Origin: Cohnella endophytica
GTDB lineage: Bacteria; Bacillota; Bacilli; Paenibacillales; Paenibacillaceae
Direction of reading: 5' to 3'
Assembly: GCF_003628305.1 (NCBI RefSeq)
Contig: NZ_RBZM01000006.1
Span: 310,001-374,000, forward strand
Length of the DNA: 64,000 nucleotides
Below, piece by piece: positions 27,103 to 36,717 of the stretch. Each line of letters opens with the position of its first letter. Positions within the stretch are counted from its first letter, which is position 1. The notes beneath the pieces are model-generated. The model saw only the letters and a list, made by a program, of their open reading frames with translations. It ran no database searches and was not told the origin of the DNA. The position numbers and the translations under genes were made by a program.

Positions 27103-28076
27103 ATCCCGCAACGATACTGGAAAAAGTAAAGGTTCAAATTTTGGGATTGCTATGGAACCGTAAGTCTCAGAAGGTCAAGATGATCGTCCTAGGACGAAAT
27201 CTCTCGGATGGATTGCTGGCAAAGCTGATTATTTACGCGCTGCTGTCGATCGTCGCCTATCTCTACTTGCAGCCTTTACTGTACATGGTCAGCACGATGC
27301 TTAAGAACAGCGTCGACCTGAACGACCCGACGGTCAAATGGATTCCCCGCGTCGTGACGTGGGAGAACATGACCAAGGCGCTGAAGGGGATGCAGTATCC
27401 CGAAGCCATCAAGAACACGGCGCTCATCGCGCTGGCTTGCTCCGCGTTTCAAGTCATCATCTGCGCGATGACGGGTTACGCCCTCGCGCGGCTGAACGTG
27501 CCTTTCAAGGGCTTGATCACCGGGCTTGTCATCTTAACGTTCCTAATTCCGCCGCAGGTCATCATCATTCCGCTTTACGTCATTTACAGCAAGCTGCATC
27601 TGCTTAACACGATTTACGTGTTCTTGATTCCGGCCGTATTCGGGCAAGGGCTCAAGGCAGGGTTGTTTATCCTCATTTTCCGGCAGTTTTTCCGGGCACA
27701 GCCGATCAGTCTAGAGGAAGCGGCCAAGCTGGACGGCGCTTCCACGGCCAGATTGTTCTTCGGCATCATGCTGCCGCTCGCCCGTTCGGCTTGCCTGGTC
27801 GTGTTCCTGTTCTCGTTCATCTGGTATTGGAACATGTACTACGAGCCATCGGTGTTCTTGGCGAAAGGATTCACCCCGTTGTCGATCCGCCTGGATAACT
27901 TGGAGAACGTTCTGAACCCTTCGTTACTTGGCAATACGCACTTCATCACCGATCCGGTAACGGAGGCGACGAAGATGGCCGCGGCGTTCATGATCATCCT
28001 GCCGCCGATCGTCGTGTTTATGTTCCTCCAGCGATGGTTCGTCACGGGAATCGAAAGAACGGGAATCGTGGAATAA
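27099..28076 (+). CDS. Sugar ABC importer permease, MalG type (second pair)
   Basis: The start is ATG at 27099, overlapping the preceding stop (ATGA) with AAGGAGGGGG upstream. A longer in-frame extension back to 26841 would run inside the previous gene and is rejected. The 325-residue product has an unusually long N-terminal cytoplasmic stretch of about 45 residues, six helices and the EAA loop EEAAKLDGASTARLFFGIMLP. The stop is followed by about 130 bases without a gene before the binding lipoprotein. Confidence 0.92.
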   Translation: MNPATILEKVKVQILGLLWNRKSQKVKMIVLGRNLSDGLLAKLIIYALLSIVAYLYLQPLLYMVSTMLKNSVDLNDPTVKWIPRVVTWENMTKALKGMQYPEAIKNTALIALACSAFQVIICAMTGYALARLNVPFKGLITGLVILTFLIPPQVIIIPLYVIYSKLHLLNTIYVFLIPAVFGQGLKAGLFILIFRQFFRAQPISLEEAAKLDGASTARLFFGIMLPLARSACLVVFLFSFIWYWNMYYEPSVFLAKGFTPLSIRLDNLENVLNPSLLGNTHFITDPVTEATKMAAAFMIILPPIVVFMFLQRWFVTGIERTGIVE

Positions 28077-28207
28077 GGAATTGCGAACTTAAGGGTATGA
28101 CTTGAGGGGAGTGATGCCTAGCAAGGTCAAGCCTCATCGCTTTGCCCGTTTACGCAAGGGGACTTATACGCAACTCAAACAACCATTATTAGGGGAGGAA
28201 ATACAAA

Positions 28208-29581
28208 GTGAAAAACAAACGCGCGTTATCGTGGATGCTCAGTATCGTCTTAATGTGTTCTTTCGTCCTGTCGGCATGTTCCGGCGGCAATAAAGATTCC
28301 GGAAACGGAGGCGACGCTTCGAATAGCGCAAGCGTCAGCCCGAGCTCGAGCGCTTCGGAAAGCGCAACGGCCTCCGATGAAAAACACGATCCCGTAACGC
28401 TCAAATTCATTTCTTGGAAAGACACGTACAACGGTCTATACGATCTGTTTCACCAGAAGTACCCTTGGATCACGATCGAGCAAGTACCGGTTAACGGCCA
28501 GCCGATCATGGGCATCATCCAGGCGATGGAAGCCGCGGGAACGCCGGCGGACGTATCCGAGATCGATCAAGATTTGATCGCTTTCGATCAAAACCAGCTT
28601 CTTGAAGACTTGACCCCATATATCGAGAAAAGCACGATCATGCAAGGCGTGTCGTTGCCGCAAGGCTTCTACGACACGATGACTTTCAATAACAAGAAGT
28701 TAGCGGTACCGATGGTCGACGTGCCGATGTGGATTCTGGTCAACAAGGATCTGCTGGCGAAGCATGGCGTAGAAATGCCTGCCAACGACTGGACTTACGA
28801 TGACTTCCGTAACGTGGCCAAGAAAATAACGGATCCGGATGCCGGGGAGTTCGGCTTGACGACGCAAGCCGAGTTCCAAATGCGTTTGCTGAGCACGAAA
28901 GCCGTCGCCGACGGACATGCGGCCAACCTACAATACATGAACGAAGATCTTACGCAGAGCGTCATGAACTCGCCTGAAGTCATGTCGGACGTTAAATGGC
29001 TTCAGGAATTCGTTACGAAAGACGGGTCCATGCAAAGCAATGATGCGGCAACGGCTTCCGGTAACGTGTCCAGGGAGTTCAAGAACGGTAAAACGGGCTT
29101 CGCGATCGGCGGAGACTGGGTGCTGCCAGGCTTGAAAAAAGAAGCCAAATTCAATTGGGACGTTCTGCCGTTCCCTCGCGGCACGCAAAGCCAACCGGGC
29201 TATACGATCTACGGCCCTCTTTCGTTGCTCGCGGGCTCGAAACATAAAGAAGAAGCGTTCCTGTGGCTAAGCTTCCAATTCACGATGGAAGCGCAGAAGT
29301 GGAAAATCGACCAAGGCGCGAACGCGTCCGTTATCGATCCTGCTCTGACCGCTTACTACGACGAAACGGAAATGTGGAAGGGCAAAAACACGGAAGCGGT
29401 CAAAATCGCCAAAGAAAACGCGAAGATCCAACCGGGCCTTACGGTTCCCGGATGGGGAGAGTATAACTGGAATAACATCATGAACGATATTATTTTCGGA
29501 ACCCGGGACATTAACGATATCATTCCGGAGACGGAAGCTTGGAACAAGAAAACGCTCGAGCTGGCCGCCTCTTTGAAATAA
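28208..29581 (+). CDS. Extracellular sugar-binding lipoprotein (second importer)
   Basis: GTG at 28208 follows AGGGGAGGAA by 8 bases. The 457-residue product has a lipoprotein signal with lipobox LSAC (Cys near residue 25), a Ser/Ala-rich linker to about residue 58, and a family 1 solute-binding fold ([63 protein letters not shown]). It would capture a sugar for the permease pair at 26203 and 27099. A stem-loop after the gene (29598-29629) separates it from the fucosidase gene, a common way to raise binding-protein mRNA over its neighbours. Confidence 0.92.
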   Translation: MKNKRALSWMLSIVLMCSFVLSACSGGNKDSGNGGDASNSASVSPSSSASESATASDEKHDPVTLKFISWKDTYNGLYDLFHQKYPWITIEQVPVNGQPIMGIIQAMEAAGTPADVSEIDQDLIAFDQNQLLEDLTPYIEKSTIMQGVSLPQGFYDTMTFNNKKLAVPMVDVPMWILVNKDLLAKHGVEMPANDWTYDDFRNVAKKITDPDAGEFGLTTQAEFQMRLLSTKAVADGHAANLQYMNEDLTQSVMNSPEVMSDVKWLQEFVTKDGSMQSNDAATASGNVSREFKNGKTGFAIGGDWVLPGLKKEAKFNWDVLPFPRGTQSQPGYTIYGPLSLLAGSKHKEEAFLWLSFQFTMEAQKWKIDQGANASVIDPALTAYYDETEMWKGKNTEAVKIAKENAKIQPGLTVPGWGEYNWNNIMNDIIFGTRDINDIIPETEAWNKKTLELAASLK

Positions 29582-29597
29582 GGCATCGGCTTGAACG

Positions 29598-29629
29598 GGG
29601 GAGCGGGAATGATTCCGCTCCCTTTCTTG
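29598..29629 (+). terminator. Intercistronic stem-loop, partial terminator
   Basis: GGGAGCGG at 29598-29605 pairs with CCGCTCCC at 29615-29622, followed by TTTCTTG. It lies between the binding-protein gene and the GH95 gene. The imperfect T-run suggests partial read-through. Confidence 0.65.
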
Positions 29630-29673
29630 AATTTCCCCATACATCGGTATGGTTGGCTGAGGAGAGGGACGGC

Positions 29674-31998
29674 ATGCGAGAGAAATCGGGAGGAATCGGC
29701 CGACTGCGCTACGATCGACCCGCATCGGCATGGGAGGAAGCGTTCCCGATCGGGAACGGGCGTCTCGGGGCCATGGTATTCGGGAGCCCGCGGGAAGAGC
29801 GGATCGCGCTCAACGAGGATAGCGTTTGGTATGGCGGGCCGAGCGACAGGAACAATCCGGACGCGCTGGCCAACGTAGGGATGGTGCGCGAGCTGATCGC
29901 GGCCGGTCGGCCGGGAGAAGCGCAAGAGCTGTCCGCGCTCGCGTTGTCCGGGGTGCCGGAATCGCAGCGGCATTATATGCCGCTCGGGGACTTGCGACTG
30001 AGCTTCCGCGGCCATGCGGGAGAAGATACGGACTATCGTCGGGAATTGGATCTGGGCGAAGGGATCGTCAAGATCGGCTATCGGGCCGGAGGCGTCTCGT
30101 ACGAGAGGGAATCGTTCGCGAGCTATCAAGACCGGGCGATCGTGCTTCGATTGACATCGGATCGGCCGGGAGGAATATCGCTTAGAGCGAAGTTGACGCG
30201 CGGACCGACGAACCGTTATTACGACGAGCTATCGAAATCGGAGGACGGCCGGACGATCGTCATGCGCGGCAATTGCGGCGGCGCCGGGGGCTCGGATTTC
30301 CGGACGGTGCTTCGAGCGGACTTGGAGGGCGGAACCCTAAGTATCATCGGCGAGACGATGATCATCGAGCAAGCGGACAGCGCGACGCTGATTGTGACGG
30401 CGGCGACCTCGTTCCGGCATGCGGATCCCGAAGCGGAGGCGATTCGCGCCGCGGATGAAGCAAGCGCCAAAGGTTATGCCGGGCTCAGGGAAAGCCATCG
30501 AAAGGACTTTCGCTCTCTGATGGAGCGGGTTAGTCTCCGTATAGGAGGCGGAACCGACGAGGAAGGCTTGGGGGAATTGACGACCAAGGCGCGACTGAAT
30601 CGGGTGAAGGAAGGTCGCGCCGATGCGGGGCTGGCCGCGCTTTATTATCAGTTCGGGCGATACTTGCTCGTCTCTTGCAGTCGTCCGGGGTCGTTGCCCG
30701 CCACGCTTCAAGGCATATGGAACGAGCATATGCTCCCTCCTTGGGATAGCAAATATACGATCAACATCAATACCCAGATGAATTATTGGCCCGCGGAGAG
30801 CGGAAATCTAGCCGAATGTCACGAGCCGCTGTTCGACTTGCTGGAGCGCATGCGCGAGCCGGGAAGAAAAACCGCGCAAGCCATGTACGATTGCGGCGGA
30901 TTCGTCGCGCATCACAATACGGACATCTGGGCGGACACCGCGCCGCAGGATATTTACATTCCGGCGACTTATTGGCCGATGGGAGCCGCATGGCTTTCCC
31001 TCCATCTCTGGGAGCACTACGCTTTCGGCAAGGATCTCGCCTTTCTGTCGAAGGCGTATCCGACGATGAGGGAAGCCGCCGAGTTTTTCGTCTTTTTCCT
31101 GAAGGAGCGGGAAGACGGAACAGTCGTAACGACTCCGTCCGTTTCTCCGGAAAATACGTATATCCTTCCCGGTGGCGAGTCGGGAACGCTTTGCGAAGGG
31201 CCTGCGATGGACAGCCAAATTTTGCACGAATTGTTTACGTCCTGTATCGAAGCTTCGGCGAAGTTAGGCATCGACGAGGAGTTCGCCCGCTCCTTGCGTG
31301 AACTTCGGGGTAAGCTTCCTCAGCCGGCCATCGGCAAGCACGGGCAGCTCTTGGAATGGTTGGAAGATTACGAGGAAGCGGAGCCGGGCCATCGGCATAT
31401 TTCCCATTTGTTCGCCTTGCATCCGGGTAGCCGATTCACGGTACGCGGTACGCCCGACTGGACCAAGGCGGCCCGGGTAACCTTGGATCGGAGGCTCTCA
31501 TTCGGAGGCGGCCATACGGGCTGGAGCCGGGCATGGATCATCAATCTCTGGGCTCGTCTCGAGGATGGGGAGAAAGCTTACGACAACGTGCAAGCGTTGC
31601 TGGCGTTGTCCACGCTTCCGAACTTGTTCGACAATCATCCTCCGTTCCAGATCGACGGCAATTTCGGCGGAGCGGCGGGTATTGCGGAGATGCTGCTTCA
31701 AAGCCATGCGGGAGAGCTTCGATTGCTACCGGCGTTACCTAGCGCCTGGCCGGAAGGAGAAGTATCCGGTCTGCGCGCGAGAGGCGGCTTCGAAGTCGAT
31801 ATCCGCTGGTCGGGAGGTCGTCTGACGGATGCGACGATTCGCGCCGGACAAGACGGTTATTGCTCCGTGCGAATCGGCGATTTCGACGCGCGAGTCACGA
31901 CCGCTGACGGACGGATCCTGGAAGCGAAATCGGCAGGCGTCTCGAACTTAGGTTGGCAGGCCCAAGCGGGCGTCGAATATAAGCTCGTTCGCGTTTAA
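29674..31998 (+). CDS. GH95 alpha-L-fucosidase / alpha-L-galactosidase
   Basis: ATG at 29674 follows GGAGAGGG by 7 bases, and GH95 homology starts at residue 9. An upstream extension overlaps the binding-protein gene and is rejected. The 774-residue product has the N-terminal beta-sandwich with [14 protein letters not shown] and [10 protein letters not shown], the linker helix region, and the (alpha/alpha)6 barrel with [16 protein letters not shown], in which family structures place catalytic asparagines, plus [22 protein letters not shown] and [20 protein letters not shown] near the end. No signal peptide is present, so it is likely cytoplasmic. It probably removes terminal alpha-L-fucose (or L-galactose) from oligosaccharides imported by the upstream systems. 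It is distinct from the secreted GH95-like protein at 2940. Confidence 0.93.
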   Translation: MREKSGGIGRLRYDRPASAWEEAFPIGNGRLGAMVFGSPREERIALNEDSVWYGGPSDRNNPDALANVGMVRELIAAGRPGEAQELSALALSGVPESQRHYMPLGDLRLSFRGHAGEDTDYRRELDLGEGIVKIGYRAGGVSYERESFASYQDRAIVLRLTSDRPGGISLRAKLTRGPTNRYYDELSKSEDGRTIVMRGNCGGAGGSDFRTVLRADLEGGTLSIIGETMIIEQADSATLIVTAATSFRHADPEAEAIRAADEASAKGYAGLRESHRKDFRSLMERVSLRIGGGTDEEGLGELTTKARLNRVKEGRADAGLAALYYQFGRYLLVSCSRPGSLPATLQGIWNEHMLPPWDSKYTININTQMNYWPAESGNLAECHEPLFDLLERMREPGRKTAQAMYDCGGFVAHHNTDIWADTAPQDIYIPATYWPMGAAWLSLHLWEHYAFGKDLAFLSKAYPTMREAAEFFVFFLKEREDGTVVTTPSVSPENTYILPGGESGTLCEGPAMDSQILHELFTSCIEASAKLGIDEEFARSLRELRGKLPQPAIGKHGQLLEWLEDYEEAEPGHRHISHLFALHPGSRFTVRGTPDWTKAARVTLDRRLSFGGGHTGWSRAWIINLWARLEDGEKAYDNVQALLALSTLPNLFDNHPPFQIDGNFGGAAGIAEMLLQSHAGELRLLPALPSAWPEGEVSGLRARGGFEVDIRWSGGRLTDATIRAGQDGYCSVRIGDFDARVTTADGRILEAKSAGVSNLGWQAQAGVEYKLVRV

Positions 31999-32102
31999 TG
32001 CACTCGCCCGCATGGGGAGGGAAATTCGGTTCCCATGTTGAATTTCCTATTCGAAAGGTTTAATGTGAATGTCGACATAACGCGATGGGGAGAGAACGCA
32101 GT

Positions 32103-33617
32103 ATGACCAAATCTCGCATTCGAACGACGATTCTCGCTTTGGTTGCCAGCTTGCTGATCGGAATGGTTTTGTCCGCATGCAGCAAACGGAACGATTCCTC
32201 CCCTCCTGTCGGCAACGCCAGCGAAGTGACGCTGAAGTTCTATTTCGGAGGCGTGAAAAAAGCAGCCACGGACGAGGTATGGGCCAAAGTCAGCCAACAT
32301 TTGAAATCCAAAGGACTTAACGTAAAATTCAGCATCAATTTCATTCCGATCGAGGATTTCAAGCAGAAAATGCTCGAGATGGCCGCTGCCGGAGATCAAT
32401 GGGACATGAACTTCGACGCCGACTGGTTATCTTACAAGCAGATGGTGTCCCGCGGTTCATACATGTCCTTGAACGATCTGCTTCCGAAGTACGCGCCGGA
32501 TTTGTATCGCAAATACCAAGAGCAGAAAACATTGTCCGCGGCCACGATGAACGGCCAAATCGTCGGTTTGCCATGGACGATCAAGATGAACGAAAGACCG
32601 TTCGTCGGCTGGAGATCGGACCTGGCGGAGAAAGCGGGCATTTATCGAGAACCCGATTCGATAAAAACGGTCCAGGACCTGGACGTGCTTTTGCATGAGC
32701 TGAAAAAGGCGTATCCCAACGAGAAGTTGTCCCGCACGCCGCCGCTTTCCCTATACCTGGTAAGGGACGAGTGGGTCGATCTGCAGTTTCACGGACTCGG
32801 TTTTTACATGAACGATCCCGGGGTAAAGATCAAGGCGATCGAGCAACAACCCTTTTATCTGGAATCCGCTTTGATGAGCAAGAAATGGAACGACGATAAA
32901 ATATTGAACCGCGACGCGACGATCGATACCGAGAACGGGGCGGATCAGTGGCGGAACGGGAAGACGCTGTTCACGATCACGTCGCATGAATGGGCGAACG
33001 CCAATCCGGGTTTCGTCGATCCTTCCTATCGGCAGCAAATGTCTCTCATCTATCCGGACAAGAGATACGTTAACCGCAGCCCGCTCGCCAACGTACTGGC
33101 CATTAACCGAAATTCGATTCATGCCGATCTCGTGCTGAGATTCCTGGATATGATGGAGACGGACAGAGAGCTATACGATCTGGTGCAGTACGGAATCGAA
33201 GGCAAGACTTACGAATTGAACGGGGAAGCGGCAGAGTATCCCGAAGGCATGCAGTTCAACACGAGCAATTACATGGAATGGGAAAGCCAGTGGGCGTTCT
33301 GGAAGCCCCAGTTCATGCGCCCGACTCCGAGCTATCCTGGAGACTTCTGGGTAAAGGAGGCCGAGTTCGCGAGCTTGCCGATCAACGTAAGCTCCGCGGT
33401 GGACGGATTATTCATTTCCGACGAGACGATCAAGAGCGAGGTTACCGCGCGGGACGGACTGTTCGGGGAAGTCGGCAAACGCATCGAATACGGCAAAACG
33501 ACGAACGTGGCGCAAGAAGTCGCGAACTACGTAGAGAGGCAGAAAGCAATCGGCTTGGATAAGGTGATCTCCGCGGTTCAGAAACAGGTAGACGAATATA
33601 TGGCTAGCCGGAATTAA
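32103..33617 (+). CDS. Extracellular oligosaccharide-binding lipoprotein, LplA-like (copy 1)
   Basis: ATG at 32103 follows GGGGAGAG; an earlier in-frame ATG at 32085 lacks a ribosome site. The 504-residue product has a lipobox LSAC near residue 24 and a long solute-binding fold of the LplA type (VTLKFYFGGVKKAATDEVWAKVS, GDQWDMNFDADWLSYKQM, TMNGQIVGLPWTIKMN). It is clearly paralogous along its whole length to the protein at 38684, so this locus has duplicated. The nearest permeases are at 36718 and 37738, past the first beta-helix gene. A stem (33660-33695) with a T-run ends the transcript. The sugar bound is unknown; uronate-rich oligosaccharides are likely from context. Confidence 0.9.
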   Translation: MTKSRIRTTILALVASLLIGMVLSACSKRNDSSPPVGNASEVTLKFYFGGVKKAATDEVWAKVSQHLKSKGLNVKFSINFIPIEDFKQKMLEMAAAGDQWDMNFDADWLSYKQMVSRGSYMSLNDLLPKYAPDLYRKYQEQKTLSAATMNGQIVGLPWTIKMNERPFVGWRSDLAEKAGIYREPDSIKTVQDLDVLLHELKKAYPNEKLSRTPPLSLYLVRDEWVDLQFHGLGFYMNDPGVKIKAIEQQPFYLESALMSKKWNDDKILNRDATIDTENGADQWRNGKTLFTITSHEWANANPGFVDPSYRQQMSLIYPDKRYVNRSPLANVLAINRNSIHADLVLRFLDMMETDRELYDLVQYGIEGKTYELNGEAAEYPEGMQFNTSNYMEWESQWAFWKPQFMRPTPSYPGDFWVKEAEFASLPINVSSAVDGLFISDETIKSEVTARDGLFGEVGKRIEYGKTTNVAQEVANYVERQKAIGLDKVISAVQKQVDEYMASRN

Positions 33618-33659
33618 TCGCCGCCCCGTAAGGTTTAGTTTCATCGCATTCGTCCTGAG

Positions 33660-33703
33660 GCTCTCCCAAGGTTCAACAGAACCTAACGGGAGAGCTTCTT
33701 TTT
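33660..33703 (+). terminator. Intrinsic terminator after the first LplA-like gene
   Basis: GCTCTCCC at 33660-33667 pairs with GGGAGAGC at 33688-33695, with an inner AGGTT/AACCT pairing, followed by TTCTTTTTC. This strongly suggests transcription ends here and the beta-helix gene has its own promoter. Confidence 0.85.
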
Positions 33704-33747
33704 CATTTGCGCATCAAACGAGCCGGAACAAGCCAATTCTCGCCCGC

Positions 33748-33793
33748 AAAGTTTAAGTTTGGCACATGGAAGGCGAACGGCGCCCCTTATAAC
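33748..33793 (+). promoter_or_regulatory. Putative activator site plus -10 box for the beta-helix gene
   Basis: A 22-base element (33748-33769, AAAGTTTAAGTTTGGCACAT then GG) recurs at 36639-36660 with only three differences. TATAAC at 33788-33793 serves as a -10 box, 40 bases after the element start. No good -35 box is present, which fits an activator-dependent promoter. Confidence 0.5.
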
Positions 33794-33849
33794 ATGAATA
33801 GTAAGGCAAATAACGGCTATAGACGTCAGAGGACAAGGGAAGAGAAGCG

Positions 33850-36600
33850 ATGGGAAGCAAGCTTTGGAAGAGCAAGGGAATGCGAATCGGGGCGGCAGCC
33901 GCAGTAGCTGCTATTGTAGTTACGGCGATCATCCTCGCCAAAGGATCGAAGGAGGGCGAAGGGGCAGAAGGGCGGAGCAGTCCGGCCGCAGCTTCGCCAG
34001 CTACGGTTAGGGAGACAACTTCATCGGCAGCGCCGGAGTCAAGCGTTCCCGTCAAACCCGTATGGATCAATCCGGAAGTCCAGAAGAAAGTAAGAAATAC
34101 GCAATTCCCTTCGCAGGACGTCGTGGTCGCGGAATATAACGTCATGGATTTCGGAGCCGTCGCTGACGGATCGGCGGATAATTCGGGAGCGTTCCAGAAG
34201 GCGCTGATCGAAGCGAGGAACAACGGAGGCGGGGTCGTCTTCGTTCCCGCCGGCAACTATAGATTCGATAGCACGCTGCTGATCCCGACGGGGGTAACTC
34301 TACGGGGGGACCGCCAATACGATTGGTCCGGAGGAGCCGTCGAAGGTACGATTCTCGAAGTTTACGCGGGGCGGGGCGAAGAGAAAGGCGAGAGCTTTAT
34401 CCAACTGCAGCAGGCGAGCGGAATTACGAATTTATCGATCTGGTATCCCGAGCAAAGGCTCGAGAAGACGTATGCCTATCCTTGGACGATCCAGCAGTTG
34501 TCCGGAGATAGCGTGACGGTCGAGAAGGTTACGCTCGTGAACTCTTATCAGGGTATTAAGATCGGTCCAGACTGGAATGAGCTTCATTACGTTCACGACG
34601 TGTCGGGTACCGCCTTGAAGACGGGCATCTTCCTCGATTTCACGACGGATATCGGACGTCTGGAGGGCGTTAGGCTGTCTCCGGAAGTTTGGGCGAACTC
34701 GGGCTTGCCGGGCGCGCCGGCTCCGGAGCCGCTGTTCGGGTATACGACTTTGCATGCGGAAGGCATCGTAATGGGGCGTTCAGATTGGGAGTACATGTCC
34801 GACATTCGATTGTCGGGCTTCAAGAACGGGATGAGGGTCACGACGAGAACGAATTCGACCGAGACGGCGAACGCCCAATTTTATCGGATCGATATCGACA
34901 ATTGCAACGTGGCGCTGCTAATCGAAGGCGTAAACGACTTCGGCTTGCTCGTGACGGATAGCAGCTTTAAGGCTAACGTAGGACTCTCCCCGATCGCTAT
35001 TCGCGCGACGGAAGGCTTTAAATCGATCGCGCAATTTAACGCGGTCACGGTTGGCGGCGTAACGAAGGATGCCGTCGTGAACGAAGGCGCCGGCGTACTC
35101 AGCTTCGAGAATAGCAACATTAGCGGGTGGGGTGAAGGCGGTCATGGCATCGTAGCCAAGGATGGCTCGCTTATTCTAGGCGGCACTGCCTTCGCTTCGC
35201 CGAGCGGGCACGTATTGCTCGAAGCGAATGCAAAGACGGTTAAGGCGCTCGATTCCGGCATGGGCGGCAAGCTGGACATCGCGAACGAAAGTGCCGCCGC
35301 GGAGTTGAAGGTCACGCAAGATAGTCCGTATCAGTTGCAACGGCTTCCGGAGATAGGCAATACGGACGCGCCTAAGCAGCCAAGGCCGGCGACCGATCTC
35401 TTGTTCGACGTAACGGCCGAACCGTACAAGGCGGACAAAACCGGGAGCTCCGACGCCTCTATCGCGGTCTCTCAAGCGTTGTCCGATGCGGGAGCTTCCG
35501 GGGGAGGCACCGTTTTCCTCCCGGCGGGCACTTATCGGATCGAGCAGCCGCTTGTCGTACCTAACGGAGTAGAACTGCGCGGCTCGTGGGACGTCCCCCA
35601 TCATACGATCGGAGGAGGCAGCGTTATATTTACCCGTCACGGGGAGAACGACGTGAAAGCGACTCCGTTCATTACGTTAGATGCGAATGCGGGAGTCAGA
35701 GGGTTAAACGTCTACTACGACGGCCAGAAATGGGACGCGATCAAACCCTACGGGTGGACGATCCAAGGGAAAGGACGCGGAGTATACGCCATTAATACGA
35801 CGCTTCCGGATTCCTATCTGGGCATCGATTTCGGCACTTACGATACGAGCGGCCATTATATCGATTACGTGGCGGGATCCCCGCTCAAGGAAGGCATATT
35901 CGTTGGAGGCGGGGCGGAAGGGGGCTTCGTGCGGAACGTGCAGTTCAATCCGCATTACGCAGGCCGAAGCAATTATCCGGGACGTCCGGTCGACGGCGAG
36001 TTCGATAAGGTGTGGAGCTTCCAGAAGGAAAATCTCGACGCGTTCCGGATCGGCGACGTGAAGGGGGAAACGATCTTCAATACGTTCGTATACGGGTCGT
36101 TGTACGGCATACATTTCGTGTCGCAGACGGGCAACGGCGGACCGGAGGCGATTGTCGTCGGGCATGGAACGGACGGCAGCAAAAAAGGGGTCTACCTGGA
36201 AGCGGCAGGGCCCGGCGGTCTGAACTTCGTCAATACGGAGCTCGTGTCGATCAGCACTTCGGATAAGGTGTACGTGACGTTGGAGCAAGGATTCAATTCT
36301 TCTGCGACGTTCTACAATACGTCGATGTGGGGCGACCCCTCGCGCAGTATCGACGTGAAGTCCGGGAAAATCACGATGCAGCAAGGCAACTTCACTTCCG
36401 TCGGATTTCGCGGAATCAATTCCGGAGGCGGCGAAATCCATTTGCTCGATTCCTATTTCCAGCAGGCGGGAAGGACGCACGTCTATGCGGGAGCGAACGT
36501 CCGGAAGATGGTCGTATCGAACAACTTATACAAGGGGCCGATGGGCTTCGAGGACGATTCGCCGGCCGGAACGGTGACGGGGACGGACCTCGATCGCTGA
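33850..36600 (+). CDS. Membrane-anchored double beta-helix protein, pectate-lyase-superfamily type (copy 1)
   Basis: The 916-residue product has one N-terminal transmembrane anchor (about 11-29) and no lipobox. Two homologous right-handed beta-helix halves begin near residues 97 (YNVMDFGAVADGSADNSGAF, GGGVVFVPAGNYRF) and 517 (LFDVTAEPYKADKTGSSDAS, GGGTVFLPAGTYRI). Each has the pectate-lyase-3 type start in which a nucleotide-poor, glycine-rich strand precedes VTLRG or VELRG. Such proteins degrade or bind rhamnogalacturonan and related polymers, or act as epimerases; catalytic residues cannot be assigned here. It is paralogous to the larger protein at 40352. The start ATG at 33850 follows AAGGGAAGAG. 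The neighbours are a binding protein and permeases of the same locus. Confidence 0.85.
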   Translation: MGSKLWKSKGMRIGAAAAVAAIVVTAIILAKGSKEGEGAEGRSSPAAASPATVRETTSSAAPESSVPVKPVWINPEVQKKVRNTQFPSQDVVVAEYNVMDFGAVADGSADNSGAFQKALIEARNNGGGVVFVPAGNYRFDSTLLIPTGVTLRGDRQYDWSGGAVEGTILEVYAGRGEEKGESFIQLQQASGITNLSIWYPEQRLEKTYAYPWTIQQLSGDSVTVEKVTLVNSYQGIKIGPDWNELHYVHDVSGTALKTGIFLDFTTDIGRLEGVRLSPEVWANSGLPGAPAPEPLFGYTTLHAEGIVMGRSDWEYMSDIRLSGFKNGMRVTTRTNSTETANAQFYRIDIDNCNVALLIEGVNDFGLLVTDSSFKANVGLSPIAIRATEGFKSIAQFNAVTVGGVTKDAVVNEGAGVLSFENSNISGWGEGGHGIVAKDGSLILGGTAFASPSGHVLLEANAKTVKALDSGMGGKLDIANESAAAELKVTQDSPYQLQRLPEIGNTDAPKQPRPATDLLFDVTAEPYKADKTGSSDASIAVSQALSDAGASGGGTVFLPAGTYRIEQPLVVPNGVELRGSWDVPHHTIGGGSVIFTRHGENDVKATPFITLDANAGVRGLNVYYDGQKWDAIKPYGWTIQGKGRGVYAINTTLPDSYLGIDFGTYDTSGHYIDYVAGSPLKEGIFVGGGAEGGFVRNVQFNPHYAGRSNYPGRPVDGEFDKVWSFQKENLDAFRIGDVKGETIFNTFVYGSLYGIHFVSQTGNGGPEAIVVGHGTDGSKKGVYLEAAGPGGLNFVNTELVSISTSDKVYVTLEQGFNSSATFYNTSMWGDPSRSIDVKSGKITMQQGNFTSVGFRGINSGGGEIHLLDSYFQQAGRTHVYAGANVRKMVVSNNLYKGPMGFEDDSPAGTVTGTDLDR

Positions 36601-36638
36601 CTCACCCGCTTCCTAATGCCAAGACAATAATGACCACT

Positions 36639-36686
36639 AAAGTTTAATTTTGTCACATTGTAAGCGCTTCATGCCGAGCCTATGAT
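36639..36686 (+). promoter_or_regulatory. Promoter with shared 22-base element, cre-like site and -10 box
   Basis: The element at 36639-36660 (AAAGTTTAATTTTGTCACAT then TG) matches the one at 33748. A cre-like TGTAAGCGCTTCAT at 36659-36672 matches 13 of 14 consensus positions. TATGAT at 36681-36686 is a 5-of-6 -10 box, 42 bases after the element start. The region drives the permease pair and the genes behind it. Confidence 0.6.
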
Positions 36687-36717
36687 TAAAACAAACCAAG
36701 GCGAAAGGGGAATGGCC

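Noticed and set aside
32020..32047. GGAAATTC/GAATTTCC stem as a terminator after the GH95 gene
   Set aside because: No T-run follows; it may be only a chance dyad near the next promoter.
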